From contig JBCBSM010000001.1 of assembly GCA_039819165.1 (NCBI GenBank), positions 1,302,001 through 1,366,000 on the forward strand: DNA of 64,000 nt, written 5' to 3'. A model generated the notes under the pieces. The model was not told the origin of the DNA and did not search any database. It saw only the letters and a program-made list of their open reading frames with translations. Numbering within the stretch: the stretch's first letter is position 1; each line of letters opens with the position of its first letter. The stretch is from Planctomycetota bacterium (GTDB taxonomy: Bacteria > Planctomycetota > Phycisphaerae > Phycisphaerales > UBA1924). Both the position numbers and the translations under genes were made by a program. Shown here piece after piece: positions 41,548 to 50,170 of the stretch.

Positions 41548-43068
41548 ATGATGCTCGATCCAGCACAACCGGACGCGGCGCGGAAGGGTGGTTCCAGGCC
41601 ACTCCGCGTGTTCCTGACCGGCGCGACGGGGTACATCGGCGGCCGGCTCGCCCCCCGGCTGCTCGATGCTGGGCACTCGGTGCGGTGCCTCGTCCGCGAG
41701 CCGCGGAAGCTCGCGATGCGGCACTGGTTCGACCATCCGCGGGTCGAGATCGTGCAGGGCGACGTGCTCGACGCCGAGGCCCTGGCCGGGCGCATGGCTG
41801 GCTGCGACGTTGGCTACTACCTGATCCACTCGATGGAGGCCAGCGGCGGCGAGTTTGCCGATCGCGATCGCAGCCTCGCCAGCAGCTTCGCCGAGGCGGC
41901 GGCGCGGGCAGGGCTCTCGCGCGTCATCTACCTCGGCGGGCTGGGCGAGATGGGCCCGGACCTCAGCGAGCACCTCCGCTCCCGCCGCGAGGTCGAGCAG
42001 ATCCTCGAGGCGGGAACCGTGCCCGTCACGGCCTTCCGGGCGGCCATGATCATGGGCTCGGGGTCGGCGTCCTTCGAAATACTGCGGTACCTGGTCGAGC
42101 GGCTGCCGGTGATGGTGACGCCCAAGTGGGTCGAGACCAAGAGCCAGCCGGTCGGTATCGCCGACATCCTGCACTGGATGGTGCGCTGCCTGCATGAGCC
42201 CGGCACCATCGGCCAGACCCTCGAGCTCGGCGGCGCCGACGTGCTGACCTATCGCCAGCTCATGCAAGAGATGGCCGACGCGCTGGGGCTCGGCCGGCGG
42301 ATCATGCTCACCGTGCCCGTGCTAACACCGAAGCTCAGCTCGCTGTGGATCGGGCTGGTGACGCCGGTGAGCGATCGGATCGCCCGCCCGCTCGCCGAGG
42401 GTCTCAAGAACCCCGTCGTGGTGGGCGAGCACGACGTGCAACGCCTGATGCCGCACGAGCCGATGACCGCGCGGCAGGCCATCGATCGCGCGGTGGAGCG
42501 AACCACGAACGCAATCATCGAGACCCGCTGGTCGGCCGCCGGCGCGATCCCGGGCGACCCGGACTGGGCCGGCGGCCGCGTGTTCACGGATAGCCGCAAC
42601 ATCACGATCCGCGCGGAACCCGATGCCGTCTTCGCCGCCGTGTGCCGCGTGGGCGGCGGGCACGGCTGGTACGCCGCCGACATCCTGTGGCGGATCCGAG
42701 GCTGGATGGATCAGGCCATGGGCGGCCCGGGGCTGAGGCGGGGCCGCCGCCATCCCGACGAGGTGGAGTTCGGCGAGGCGCTCGACTTCTGGCGGGTCAT
42801 CGGCATCAACCGGCCGACGCACCTGCACCTGCTCGCCGAGATGAAGCTGCCCGGGCAGGCCGCGCTGGAGTTCGACATCACGCCCGCCGAGGAGCCGGGC
42901 GTCTGCACGCTCGCCATGACCGCCCGATTTCGGCCAAAGGGCCTGCTTGGGCTGGCGTATTGGTACTCGGTGCTGCCGCTGCACAACATCGTCTTCAATG
43001 GCATGCTGCGCGGGATGCGGAGCGCCGCCGAATCGGACGCGCCCCCCGCCGCCGGGCAGCACGCCTAG
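41548..43068 (+). CDS. NAD(P)-binding SDR with C-terminal DUF2867
   Basis: 506 residues from ATG 41548. The first 300 residues are an atypical short-chain dehydrogenase/NmrA-like domain, with FLTGATGYIGGRLAPRLLDAGH as dinucleotide site and GYYLIHSMEASGGEFADRD. The C-terminal 180 residues match DUF2867 (FTDSRNITIRAEPDAVFAAV, GWYAADILWRIRGWMDQAMGGPGLRRGRR, ending YWYSVLPLHNIVFNGMLRGM). This fusion is common in bacteria and has no defined substrate. Start support is weak. Convergent with the next VOC gene. Confidence 0.85.
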   Translation: MMLDPAQPDAARKGGSRPLRVFLTGATGYIGGRLAPRLLDAGHSVRCLVREPRKLAMRHWFDHPRVEIVQGDVLDAEALAGRMAGCDVGYYLIHSMEASGGEFADRDRSLASSFAEAAARAGLSRVIYLGGLGEMGPDLSEHLRSRREVEQILEAGTVPVTAFRAAMIMGSGSASFEILRYLVERLPVMVTPKWVETKSQPVGIADILHWMVRCLHEPGTIGQTLELGGADVLTYRQLMQEMADALGLGRRIMLTVPVLTPKLSSLWIGLVTPVSDRIARPLAEGLKNPVVVGEHDVQRLMPHEPMTARQAIDRAVERTTNAIIETRWSAAGAIPGDPDWAGGRVFTDSRNITIRAEPDAVFAAVCRVGGGHGWYAADILWRIRGWMDQAMGGPGLRRGRRHPDEVEFGEALDFWRVIGINRPTHLHLLAEMKLPGQAALEFDITPAEEPGVCTLAMTARFRPKGLLGLAYWYSVLPLHNIVFNGMLRGMRSAAESDAPPAAGQHA

Positions 43069-43091
43069 GGCCGTCGCCCTGCTTCACGTGC

Positions 43092-43463
43092 CTAGACGTG
43101 CTGGTCGACGAGGATCGGGTTGCCGTCGGGATCCAGGAGCACGAAGCTGGCCGGGCCGGTGGTCGTTTCGTCTGCCTCCGAGTGGAACTCGAGGCCGCTG
43201 GCCCGCAGCCGCCGCTGGATCTCGCGAACGTCCGGGAATTCGCTCGGGTGCTCGCCCACGCCCGACCAGCCGGGGTTGAACGTCAGGATGTTCTGCTCGA
43301 ACATGCCCTCGAAGAGCCCGATCGTCGCCTCGCCGTTGCGCAGGATGAGGTAGTTGCTCTCGACGGCCCCGCCGACGACGTCGAAGCCCAGGGCCTCGTA
43401 GAAGGCCCTCGAGGCCGACAGGTCCTTGACGGCCAGGCTGATCGAGAACGCGCCCAGGTTCAT
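43092..43463 (-). CDS. VOC-family protein
   Basis: 123 residues; GGAGG precedes the ATG at 43463. A two-module vicinal oxygen chelate fold: [27 protein letters not shown], then a second half ending [16 protein letters not shown]. The usual first-strand metal ligand His is replaced (FSISLAV), so it may be a binding protein rather than a metalloenzyme. Not closely similar to the VOC protein at 32373. Confidence 0.85.
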   Translation of the reverse strand: MNLGAFSISLAVKDLSASRAFYEALGFDVVGGAVESNYLILRNGEATIGLFEGMFEQNILTFNPGWSGVGEHPSEFPDVREIQRRLRASGLEFHSEADETTTGPASFVLLDPDGNPILVDQHV

Positions 43464-43563
43464 TTCGACCTCCGCCCGGCGTCCCGCCTCGCCATGAGGA
43501 GGCTATGCCGAATCGGGCGGGGGTTTCCGGCCGATCGCACGCACCCGGCCACCCGGCATCTCG

Positions 43564-43569
43564 TACACT
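43564..43569 (+). promoter_or_regulatory. -10-like box TACACT for phosphatase operon
   Basis: TACACT followed by 6 nt and ATG at 43576; no ribosome binding site. It predicts a leaderless first gene of a three-gene operon. Confidence 0.55.
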
Positions 43570-43575
43570 TGTGTC

Positions 43576-44931
43576 ATGCGGGGCGTCCTCACCGATCCCA
43601 AAGCCAGGCTTGCCGTCGTCCGCGAGATCCTCGAAGGGGTCAGCAAGGCCGAGAAGCCCAACGAGATCCAGTTCGCCTTCCGCAAGATGTGGAAGCTGCG
43701 ACCGGTAGATCTGTACGTGTCGGCGTCGCAGCGGGGGCTGCGCACGGGCGAGTACAAGATCACCCGAAAGATCGTCGCCGACGAAGCCATCCGAGACGAG
43801 ACCGTGTACGAGCGGCAAAACCCCTGGCGGGACTGGGACACGCTGCCCGTGCAAACCGAGGGGGTGCTCGCGCCGCTCATCGCCAGCGCCGAGCCCCAGA
43901 TCGTCGATCTTTCGAACCAGGACCTGAGCAACGATCCGGCGCTGGGCGACCTCGCGTGCGGCATGCAGGCGGTGATGGCGACGCCGATCTTCGATCGGGG
44001 CCGGCCGCTCAACTGGGCCTTCCAGTTCAGCCGAGAGGCCGACCGCTTCGATGAGATGGCCCTCGAGCTGCACATGATGATCGCCAACCTCGCGGGCACC
44101 GCGACGCGGAACCTCGTGGCGGTGCATAAGGCCGAGGAGATGACCCGGCAGGTGCGGACGCAGTTCGAGGAGGTCGCCCGCGTGCAGCAGTCGCTGCTGC
44201 CCAAGAGGCTGCCACAGATCCCCGGGCTGTCGATCGCCACCAGCTACCTGACCAGCGACGCCGCGGGGGGCGACTACTACGACTTCTTTCCCTTCGAGGA
44301 CGGCCGCTGGGGCATCCTGATTGCCGACGTCGCCGGGCACGGCGCCGCGGCCGCGACGGTCATGGCCATGCTGCACGCCATCCTGCACGCCTACGAGGGC
44401 AGCGGCATGCACCCCCACCTCGTGCTCGAACACGCCAACACGCGGCTCGTGGCGGCCGGGCTCGAGGGCGCCTTCACCACCGCCTTCCTGGCGATCTTCG
44501 ATCCCGCGACGGGCGAGCTGCAATTCAGCCGCGCCGGGCACAACCCCCCGCGGTGGAAGCGGGGCGCGACGGGCGACGTCGAGCCCATCGACGAGGCCGC
44601 CACGCTGCCGCTGGGCGTCTTCGAGCCGCTGGGCGCCACCTCGGCGTCCATCCGCCTCGAGCCGGGCGACACCGTGGTGCTCTATACCGACGGCATCACC
44701 GAGGCCTTCGACGTCAGCCGCGAGATGTTCGGCGTCAAGCGGCTGGACACCGCGTTGACGGGGTGTTCGGGCCAGCCCGGCTGCGTCGTCGATTCGGTGC
44801 ACGGCGCCCTCTTCGAGCACACCAAGCGGCGCACCCGCGACGACGACCAGACGCTGGTCGCCATCCACTTCACCGGCATAGAGAACCCGCGGATGCCCAC
44901 GATCAACTCGGTCGCCGGCGTCCTGGCGTGA
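43576..44931 (+). CDS. GAF-like sensor with SpoIIE/PP2C phosphatase domain
   Basis: 451 residues. An N-terminal GAF-like sensor (about 20-190) and a linker helix (about 190-215: TRQVRTQFEEVARVQQSLLPKRLP, the usual RsbU/SpoIIE connector) lead to a PP2C-type serine phosphatase (about 220-440). Metal-binding motifs: GGDYYDFF (about 231-238), DVAGHG (about 250), and the late DDDQT (about 421). Such proteins control partner-switching or general stress by dephosphorylating STAS proteins. The TGA stop overlaps the GTG start of the next gene. Confidence 0.9.
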   Translation: MRGVLTDPKARLAVVREILEGVSKAEKPNEIQFAFRKMWKLRPVDLYVSASQRGLRTGEYKITRKIVADEAIRDETVYERQNPWRDWDTLPVQTEGVLAPLIASAEPQIVDLSNQDLSNDPALGDLACGMQAVMATPIFDRGRPLNWAFQFSREADRFDEMALELHMMIANLAGTATRNLVAVHKAEEMTRQVRTQFEEVARVQQSLLPKRLPQIPGLSIATSYLTSDAAGGDYYDFFPFEDGRWGILIADVAGHGAAAATVMAMLHAILHAYEGSGMHPHLVLEHANTRLVAAGLEGAFTTAFLAIFDPATGELQFSRAGHNPPRWKRGATGDVEPIDEAATLPLGVFEPLGATSASIRLEPGDTVVLYTDGITEAFDVSREMFGVKRLDTALTGCSGQPGCVVDSVHGALFEHTKRRTRDDDQTLVAIHFTGIENPRMPTINSVAGVLA

Positions 44932-45419
44932 GCCGCCCGGGGCAAGACTGGTTCGACCGCGCGCCCTTCGGGCCCAGCGTGGAGGGCGGCCGCCGACGCA
45001 CCGAGGCCGGCTTGCGATTCTCGTGCACCATGTGCGGCAACTGCTGCACGGGCGCGCCGGGCGTGGTCGATCTGGACGAGGACGAAGCCGACGCCCTGGC
45101 CGACCACCTGGGCATGGACCGCAGCCGCTTCGATGCCGGCTACACCAAATTTGTTGACGGCCGTCGCTCGCTCACCGAGCGACTCACCGCGTTCGGTTAC
45201 GACTGCGTCTTCCTCGACCGCACGACGATCCCGGGCAGGGCGGTGTGCGGCGTGTACGACCACCGACCCAGCCAGTGCCGCACCTGGCCGTTCTGGAAGT
45301 CCAACCTCGCCAGTGAGCGGAGTTGGGCGACCGCCGCATCCGGCTGCCCGGGCATGAACCGCGGGACCTTCGTGCCCGCCGACCGCGTCCGCATCATCCG
45401 CGACTCGAGCCCCGCGTGA
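44928..45419 (+). CDS. YkgJ-family Cys-cluster protein (first)
   Basis: 163 residues, GTG 44928 overlapping the phosphatase TGA (GTGA). The CxxCxxCC cluster CTMCGNCC (Cys33, 36, 39, 40) opens a YkgJ-type metal or Fe-S site; later Cys residues in the YDCVFLD, AVCGVYDHRPSQCRTWPFW and SGCPG segments complete it. The function of the family is unknown; zinc or iron-cluster binding is presumed. It is translationally coupled to both neighbours, so the three proteins are likely made in fixed ratio and may work together. Confidence 0.82.
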   Translation: MSRPGQDWFDRAPFGPSVEGGRRRTEAGLRFSCTMCGNCCTGAPGVVDLDEDEADALADHLGMDRSRFDAGYTKFVDGRRSLTERLTAFGYDCVFLDRTTIPGRAVCGVYDHRPSQCRTWPFWKSNLASERSWATAASGCPGMNRGTFVPADRVRIIRDSSPA

Positions 45420-45901
45420 CCCATGCGGAGCTGGCCGGGACCTGGCTCGAGGCGGCCGGCAGGCCGGCCATCGCCGACCGCCTGGAGGGCATCTACCGGC
45501 TCGTGGCCGACCAGATCGAGGCCCGCGGGCCGGCGTGCTGGGCGTCGGGGCGATGCTGCAACTTCGAGCAGGCCGGACACCGCCTGTACGTGACCGGCCT
45601 CGAGGCCGCCTACTGCCTCGCACGGCTCGACGGCGTGCCGCCGGACTCCCCTGCAATCGACCGGGCCCGGCTCGCGGGCGGCTGCCCGTTCCAGCGGTCC
45701 AACCTGTGCGGCGTGCACGCGATCAAGCCGCTCGGCTGCCGGACGTACTTCTGCGATCGATCGGCCCAGGACTGGCAGCACGACGTCACCGAGCGTGCCC
45801 ACTCCCTCGTCGCCGGCGTCCACGAGGACTTTGGCGTCCCCTACCGGTACATGGAGTGGCGGGCGATGCTCGAGCTGTTCGCTACCGCGGATGCTCGATG
45901 A
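45416..45901 (+). CDS. YkgJ-like Cys-cluster protein (second)
   Basis: 161 residues, GTG 45416 overlapping the preceding TGA in the same GTGA manner. It carries a shorter cluster: ASGRCCNFEQ, then GGCPFQRSNLCGVHAIKPLGCRTYFCD. The spacing resembles the first YkgJ protein (CCxF... Cxx...RPxxCRxxxF) but the two are diverged. The 3' end overlaps the convergent dtd gene by 20 bp. It may act as partner of the first Cys-cluster protein; inferred from gene order only. Confidence 0.78.
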   Translation: MTHAELAGTWLEAAGRPAIADRLEGIYRLVADQIEARGPACWASGRCCNFEQAGHRLYVTGLEAAYCLARLDGVPPDSPAIDRARLAGGCPFQRSNLCGVHAIKPLGCRTYFCDRSAQDWQHDVTERAHSLVAGVHEDFGVPYRYMEWRAMLELFATADAR

Positions 45902-46334
45902 CGAAGGTCACCGGGCCGTCGTTCACGAGTTCCACTCGTATCTCGGCGCCGAACACGCCGGTCTCGACGGCGATATCCTCGTCCCGCAGCGTCGCGACAA
46001 ACCCCTCGAACAATCCTTCGGCGGCCTCGGGCGCCATCGCCGCGTCGAACGAGGGCCGCCGCCCGCGGCCGATGTCGCAGCCAACCGTGAAGTTGGGCAC
46101 CGCCAGCACCCGCGCGCCGGCCACCTCGGCGATCGACAGGTTCATCTTGCCGCCCCCGTCTTCGAAGATCCGCAGGCCCGCCAGCTTGCGGGCGCACCAC
46201 TCGGCCACGGCCGCATCGTCCCCGCGCTGCACGCCAACCAGCAGCACCAACCCCTGGCCGATCTCGCCCGCAGCGCGAGCCTCAACCGGCAACTCGACGC
46301 GGCCGTGCCGCACACGCTGAACCACGATCCGCAT
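45882..46334 (-). CDS. dtd: D-aminoacyl-tRNA deacylase
   Basis: 150 residues from ATG 46334 with GGAGG upstream. Opening MRIVVQRVRHGRVEL and GEIGQGLVLLVGV are typical of Dtd, which removes D-amino acids (and Gly) from tRNA. The cis Gly-Pro motif NDGPVTF near residue 139-145 is intact. The usual SQFTL motif reads PNFTV (80-84), followed by the normal GRRPSF. Loss of Ser-Gln there may change the specificity. The size is normal. Confidence 0.87.
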   Translation of the reverse strand: MRIVVQRVRHGRVELPVEARAAGEIGQGLVLLVGVQRGDDAAVAEWCARKLAGLRIFEDGGGKMNLSIAEVAGARVLAVPNFTVGCDIGRGRRPSFDAAMAPEAAEGLFEGFVATLRDEDIAVETGVFGAEIRVELVNDGPVTFVIEHPR

Positions 46335-46383
46335 CGGCCGCACCTCCGGGCGTACGCTGCGTGGCCGGGGGCGGAACGCAAGC

Positions 46384-47661
46384 ATGCACCACGAAGTCAT
46401 CATTGTCGGCGGCGGTCTGGCCGGGCTCGCCTGCGCCCGCGAGCTGCACGAGGCGGGCCGTCCCTCGCTGGTGCTCGAGGCCGGCGATCGCGTCGGCGGC
46501 CGGGTGCAGACCGACGCCGTCGAGACCGCGGACGGCACCTACCTCGTCGATCGCGGCTTCCAGGTGCTGCTGACCGCCTACCCCGAGACCACCCGCGTGC
46601 TCGACTACGACGCGCTCGACCTGCGGGCCTTCTACCCCGGCGCCCTGGTGCAGCTCGAGGGCTCGCGCCACCTCGTGGCCGATCCGCGACGCAAGCCGCT
46701 CGACGCCACGCGGCTGTTCACCTCGCCCATCGCCACCACCGGCGACAAGCTGCGGCTGGCCGAGATGTCGCTGCGGGTCCTCTCGGGCTCGCTCGACGGC
46801 CTGTGGGAGAAGCCCGAGAAGCCGAGCATCGACGCCCTGCGAGACGCAGGCTTCGCCGAGAGCACCATCGATCGCTTCTTCCGCCCCTTCTTCGGCGGCG
46901 TGTTCTTCGATCGGGAATTGGCGACCTCCAGCCGCATGCTCGAGTTCTGCTTCCGCATGTTCGCCACCGGCAGGACCTGCGTGCCCTCCCGCGGCATGCG
47001 CGCGATCCCCGAGCAGCTCGCCGGCATGCTGCCCGCCTCGGCCGTGCAGACGTCGAATCCGGTGCGCAGCATGGAGCGCGACGGCGAGCGCTGGCGGGTG
47101 CGGCACGAAGGCGGCGAGAGCACCGCCGACGCGCTCGTCCTCGCAACCGACGGCGATGCGGCCCGTGGCCTCGTCCCGGACCTCGGCCTCGGGCCCACAG
47201 CCTGGCGGCGCACCGTCACGCTGGCGTTCGCGTGCGATGCCCCGCCGGTCGATCGGCCCATCCTTGTGCTCGACGGCGACGGCGAGGGACCCATCAACCA
47301 CCTGGCCGTGATGACCAACGTCGCCGACACCTACGCTCCGACGGGCAAGCACCTGGTCTACGCCAACACCGCGGACGAGGCCTCGGCATCGCTCGACGGC
47401 GACACGCTCCACCGGCGTGCGATCGCGCAGCTCCGGAATTGGTTCGGCGAGGCCGTGGACGGCTGGACGCTGCTCCGCATCGCGCGAGTCGACCGTGCCC
47501 TGCCCGACCAGCGGCCGCCGTGGCTCGGGCAGCCCCGCCGCGAGATCGTGCGGCCCGACAAGCTCGCGGTCTGCGGAGACTGGCTGGCCAACGCATCCAT
47601 CAACGGCGCGATGGAGAGCGGGGCTCGGGCCGCGCGGGCCGTCCTCGACGTGGGGTCCTAG
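46384..47661 (+). CDS. FAD-dependent amine-oxidase-type oxidoreductase
   Basis: 425 residues. The N-terminal Rossmann motif VGGGLAGLACARELHEAG binds the FAD ADP moiety; GDRVGGRVQTD and the C-terminal CGDWLANASINGAMESGARAA are typical of the flavin amine oxidase/protoporphyrinogen oxidase/desaturase superfamily. The middle resembles the carotenoid or squalene desaturase-like group, but the substrate is uncertain. A TACGCT (46351-46356) may be its -10 box. Convergent with the icd gene, 8 bp between the stops. Confidence 0.85.
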   Translation: MHHEVIIVGGGLAGLACARELHEAGRPSLVLEAGDRVGGRVQTDAVETADGTYLVDRGFQVLLTAYPETTRVLDYDALDLRAFYPGALVQLEGSRHLVADPRRKPLDATRLFTSPIATTGDKLRLAEMSLRVLSGSLDGLWEKPEKPSIDALRDAGFAESTIDRFFRPFFGGVFFDRELATSSRMLEFCFRMFATGRTCVPSRGMRAIPEQLAGMLPASAVQTSNPVRSMERDGERWRVRHEGGESTADALVLATDGDAARGLVPDLGLGPTAWRRTVTLAFACDAPPVDRPILVLDGDGEGPINHLAVMTNVADTYAPTGKHLVYANTADEASASLDGDTLHRRAIAQLRNWFGEAVDGWTLLRIARVDRALPDQRPPWLGQPRREIVRPDKLAVCGDWLANASINGAMESGARAARAVLDVGS

Positions 47662-47669
47662 CGGATCAC

Positions 47670-49154
47670 CTACTGGCCCTGCGCGAGCGAGTACCCGGGC
47701 TTGCCGTCGTAGTGCTTGAGCGGCTGGAAGTCGGTGACGCCGAACTTCTCGGCGATCTTGTCCAGCAGGTGGATGATGGGCGCCTGGCCCAGGCTCGGGG
47801 CGGCGTGCATGTCCCGCAGCTCGAAGCGGACGCGGTAGTAGTCCACGATCTCTGTGAACACGCTGCCGCTGGGCCACACCTGCGTGCCGCGGTTGCTCAT
47901 CATCGTCAGCTCGAAGGGCGACTTCGCGCAGATGTCCTTGAGCCGCTCGGCCAGTTCGGGCGGGCTCATGGTGGTATCGAGGTATATGTCGCAGCCCACG
48001 TACACGCTCTTGGGCGTCTCGAAGGTCCGCATCAGCGTGTTGTGCCGGGGCCGCTCGGGCCGCTCGTGGGTGATCTCGGCCGGCACGCCATCGGTCGGCA
48101 GCGCGTCCCGCTGGCTCGGGGCCTGCCCGAGGTTGTCGGCGATCGCCTTGCCGAACGCCGTCGTACCCACCGATCCCTCGCCACCGAAATCGCCGGTATG
48201 CACCCCGTCCTCGAGGGTCCGGATGAGCGCGTTCTCGATGGTGTTTGCGTGCTTCATGAGGCCGACGTGCCGCAGCATCATCAGGCCGCTGAGCAGCAGG
48301 CTGGTCGGGTTGGCCAGGTCCTTGCCGGCGATGTCGGGCGCGGTGCCGTGCACCGCCTCGAAGATGCTGACGTGGTGCCCGATGTTGGCGCTGGGCGCGA
48401 AGCCAAGCCCGCCGACGAGCCCGGCCGCCAGGTCGCTGACGATGTCGCCCTGGAGGTTGGGCAGCACCACCATGCGGAACTGGTGGGGCTTGAGCACCAG
48501 ATTCATGCACAGCGCATCGATGATGACGTCGCCGGTCTCGATGTCGGGATAGTCCGCGCCCGTCTTGTAGAAGCGGTCCAGGAACAGGCCGTCGCTCATC
48601 TTCATGATGTTGGCCTTGTGCCCGCAGTGCACCATCTTGATGCCCAGCCGCTTGGCGGTCTCGAAGGCCTCGCGGTGCACCTGGTCGCATCCCGGCGCGC
48701 TAATCAATCGCTTGCACTCGATGACGTCGTTGGTCAGCCGGTGCTCGATGCCGCCGTAGGTGTCCTCGATGTTCTCGCGGACGACGTAGAAGTCGACGGG
48801 GATGTTGGCCTTGCTGTAGACCGTCTCGACGCCCGGCAGGCTCTGGAAGTGCCGCACGTTGGCGAAGGCGCCGTACATCTTGCGGAGCGAGACGTTGATC
48901 GACTTGCCGCCGCCGCCCACCGGCGTGCCCATCGGGCCCTTGTACACCAGCCCGGTGTCCTCGACGGTCTGGATCGCACCGTCGGTCATGCCCCGGCTGT
49001 CGCCCGCCTGGAAGACCCGCTCGCCCATCTCCACGGGCACGAAGTCGATGTGCTCCATCACGCCGGCCGCCCGGAAGATCGACTGGCAGGCCGCCATGAT
49101 CTCCGGACCGATGCCGTCGCCCTCGGCCATTGCGATGCGAACCTTGCTGGGCAT
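47670..49154 (-). CDS. icd: isocitrate dehydrogenase, long (Thermus-like) form
   Basis: 494 residues from ATG 49154 (GGGAGG 5 nt upstream). The beta-decarboxylating dehydrogenase core is intact: MAEGDGIGPEIM, the phosphorylation-loop/substrate region KSINVSLRKMYGAFANVRHF, YVVRENIEDTYGGIEH, the Asp ligands in QGDIVSDLAAGLVGGLG, and HGTAPDIAGKDLANPTS. An extra C-terminal domain of about 140 residues (from about 355: KSVYVGCDIYLDTTMSPPELAERL) matches the extended form known from Thermus. NADP specificity is assumed from the family, not read directly. A TCA-cycle enzyme. Confidence 0.88.
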   Translation of the reverse strand: MPSKVRIAMAEGDGIGPEIMAACQSIFRAAGVMEHIDFVPVEMGERVFQAGDSRGMTDGAIQTVEDTGLVYKGPMGTPVGGGGKSINVSLRKMYGAFANVRHFQSLPGVETVYSKANIPVDFYVVRENIEDTYGGIEHRLTNDVIECKRLISAPGCDQVHREAFETAKRLGIKMVHCGHKANIMKMSDGLFLDRFYKTGADYPDIETGDVIIDALCMNLVLKPHQFRMVVLPNLQGDIVSDLAAGLVGGLGFAPSANIGHHVSIFEAVHGTAPDIAGKDLANPTSLLLSGLMMLRHVGLMKHANTIENALIRTLEDGVHTGDFGGEGSVGTTAFGKAIADNLGQAPSQRDALPTDGVPAEITHERPERPRHNTLMRTFETPKSVYVGCDIYLDTTMSPPELAERLKDICAKSPFELTMMSNRGTQVWPSGSVFTEIVDYYRVRFELRDMHAAPSLGQAPIIHLLDKIAEKFGVTDFQPLKHYDGKPGYSLAQGQ

Positions 49155-49207
49155 GCGTGCCTCCCCCGCGGTGGACCAAAAGAAGTCGGCAGGGTAGGAC
49201 GCGCGGG

Positions 49208-50170
49208 CTAGCGAGTCCCCTCCGCCGCCCGCTCCAGGCGTTCCTCGATCGCCCGCCAGGTCGCGCTGTCGCCCCCCGGCCAGCAGGCCACGATGAGCGT
49301 CGGCGACATCGCGTCGGCCTCCCGCAGCGCGGCGTACAGCTCGCGGGCGTACGCCGCCGCGTCGCCGGGCATCGCGATGCTCGCGTGCGGCGGGTCCACC
49401 GCCAGCGACGCACCGGGCGGCGACAGCACCACCGCCGACGCCGCACCGCGAAGCCGCGCGTCGAGTTGCCCGAGCGTGCCCGCGAGCACCAGCGGCGTGC
49501 GCGGCCGGTAGTGCGGACCCACGAGGCCCGGACTCCCGACACCCGGCTCCCCTGCCGCGGCATGCGATTCGACGGGCGTGCCCAGCACCCGCGCAATTGC
49601 ATCCGCCCCGAGCACACCCGGCCTCAGGATCCGCGGCGGCCCGCTGGCGAGATCGAGCACCGTCGACTCGATGCCCACGCGGCAGGGACCGCCGTCGACG
49701 ACGGCCACCCTCTCGCCGAAGGCCTCCGCCACGTGCTCGGCCCGCGTCGGCGACAGCCGGCCCGATGGATTGGCGCTCGGCCCGACCAGCGGCAGTCCGA
49801 CTCGTTCGATCAGGTCCAGTGCGACCGGCTGGTCGGGCACGCGGACGGCGACGGTCGCGCCGCCGGCGGTCACCGCATCGGACACCCATCCCGCTTTGGG
49901 CAGCACGAGCGTCAGCGGCCCGGGCCAGAACGCCCCGGCCAGCATCGATACGGCGGTCGGCCACGCGTCGCAGCACCCCCGGGCCATCGACTCGCCCGTC
50001 GCATGCACGATCAGCGGGTTGCTCGGCGGCCGGCCCTTGATCTCGAACACCCGGCGGACGGCCGGCTCGTCGCGCGCTACCGCGCCGAGGCCGTACACCG
50101 TCTCGGTCGGGAAGGCGACCACGCCCCCCGACCGCAGCAGCCCGGCGGCCTCATCGACGCCGACGACCAA
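49208..50170 (-). CDS. L-threonylcarbamoyladenylate synthase (Sua5 type)
   Basis: 320 residues with YrdC domain (residues 1-200) and C-terminal Sua5 domain. It makes the threonylcarbamoyl-AMP used for t6A37 in tRNA. Motifs: VAFPTETVYGLG, KGRPPSNPLIVH, LVGPSANPSGRLSPT, and the linker GLVGPHYRPRTPLVL typical of Sua5. The start is TTG 50170, directly adjacent to the TGA of the upstream TolC-like gene (zero-base gap), so translation is probably coupled. GTG or ATG further in would cut the YrdC strand. Confidence 0.88.
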   Translation of the reverse strand: MVVGVDEAAGLLRSGGVVAFPTETVYGLGAVARDEPAVRRVFEIKGRPPSNPLIVHATGESMARGCCDAWPTAVSMLAGAFWPGPLTLVLPKAGWVSDAVTAGGATVAVRVPDQPVALDLIERVGLPLVGPSANPSGRLSPTRAEHVAEAFGERVAVVDGGPCRVGIESTVLDLASGPPRILRPGVLGADAIARVLGTPVESHAAAGEPGVGSPGLVGPHYRPRTPLVLAGTLGQLDARLRGAASAVVLSPPGASLAVDPPHASIAMPGDAAAYARELYAALREADAMSPTLIVACWPGGDSATWRAIEERLERAAEGTR

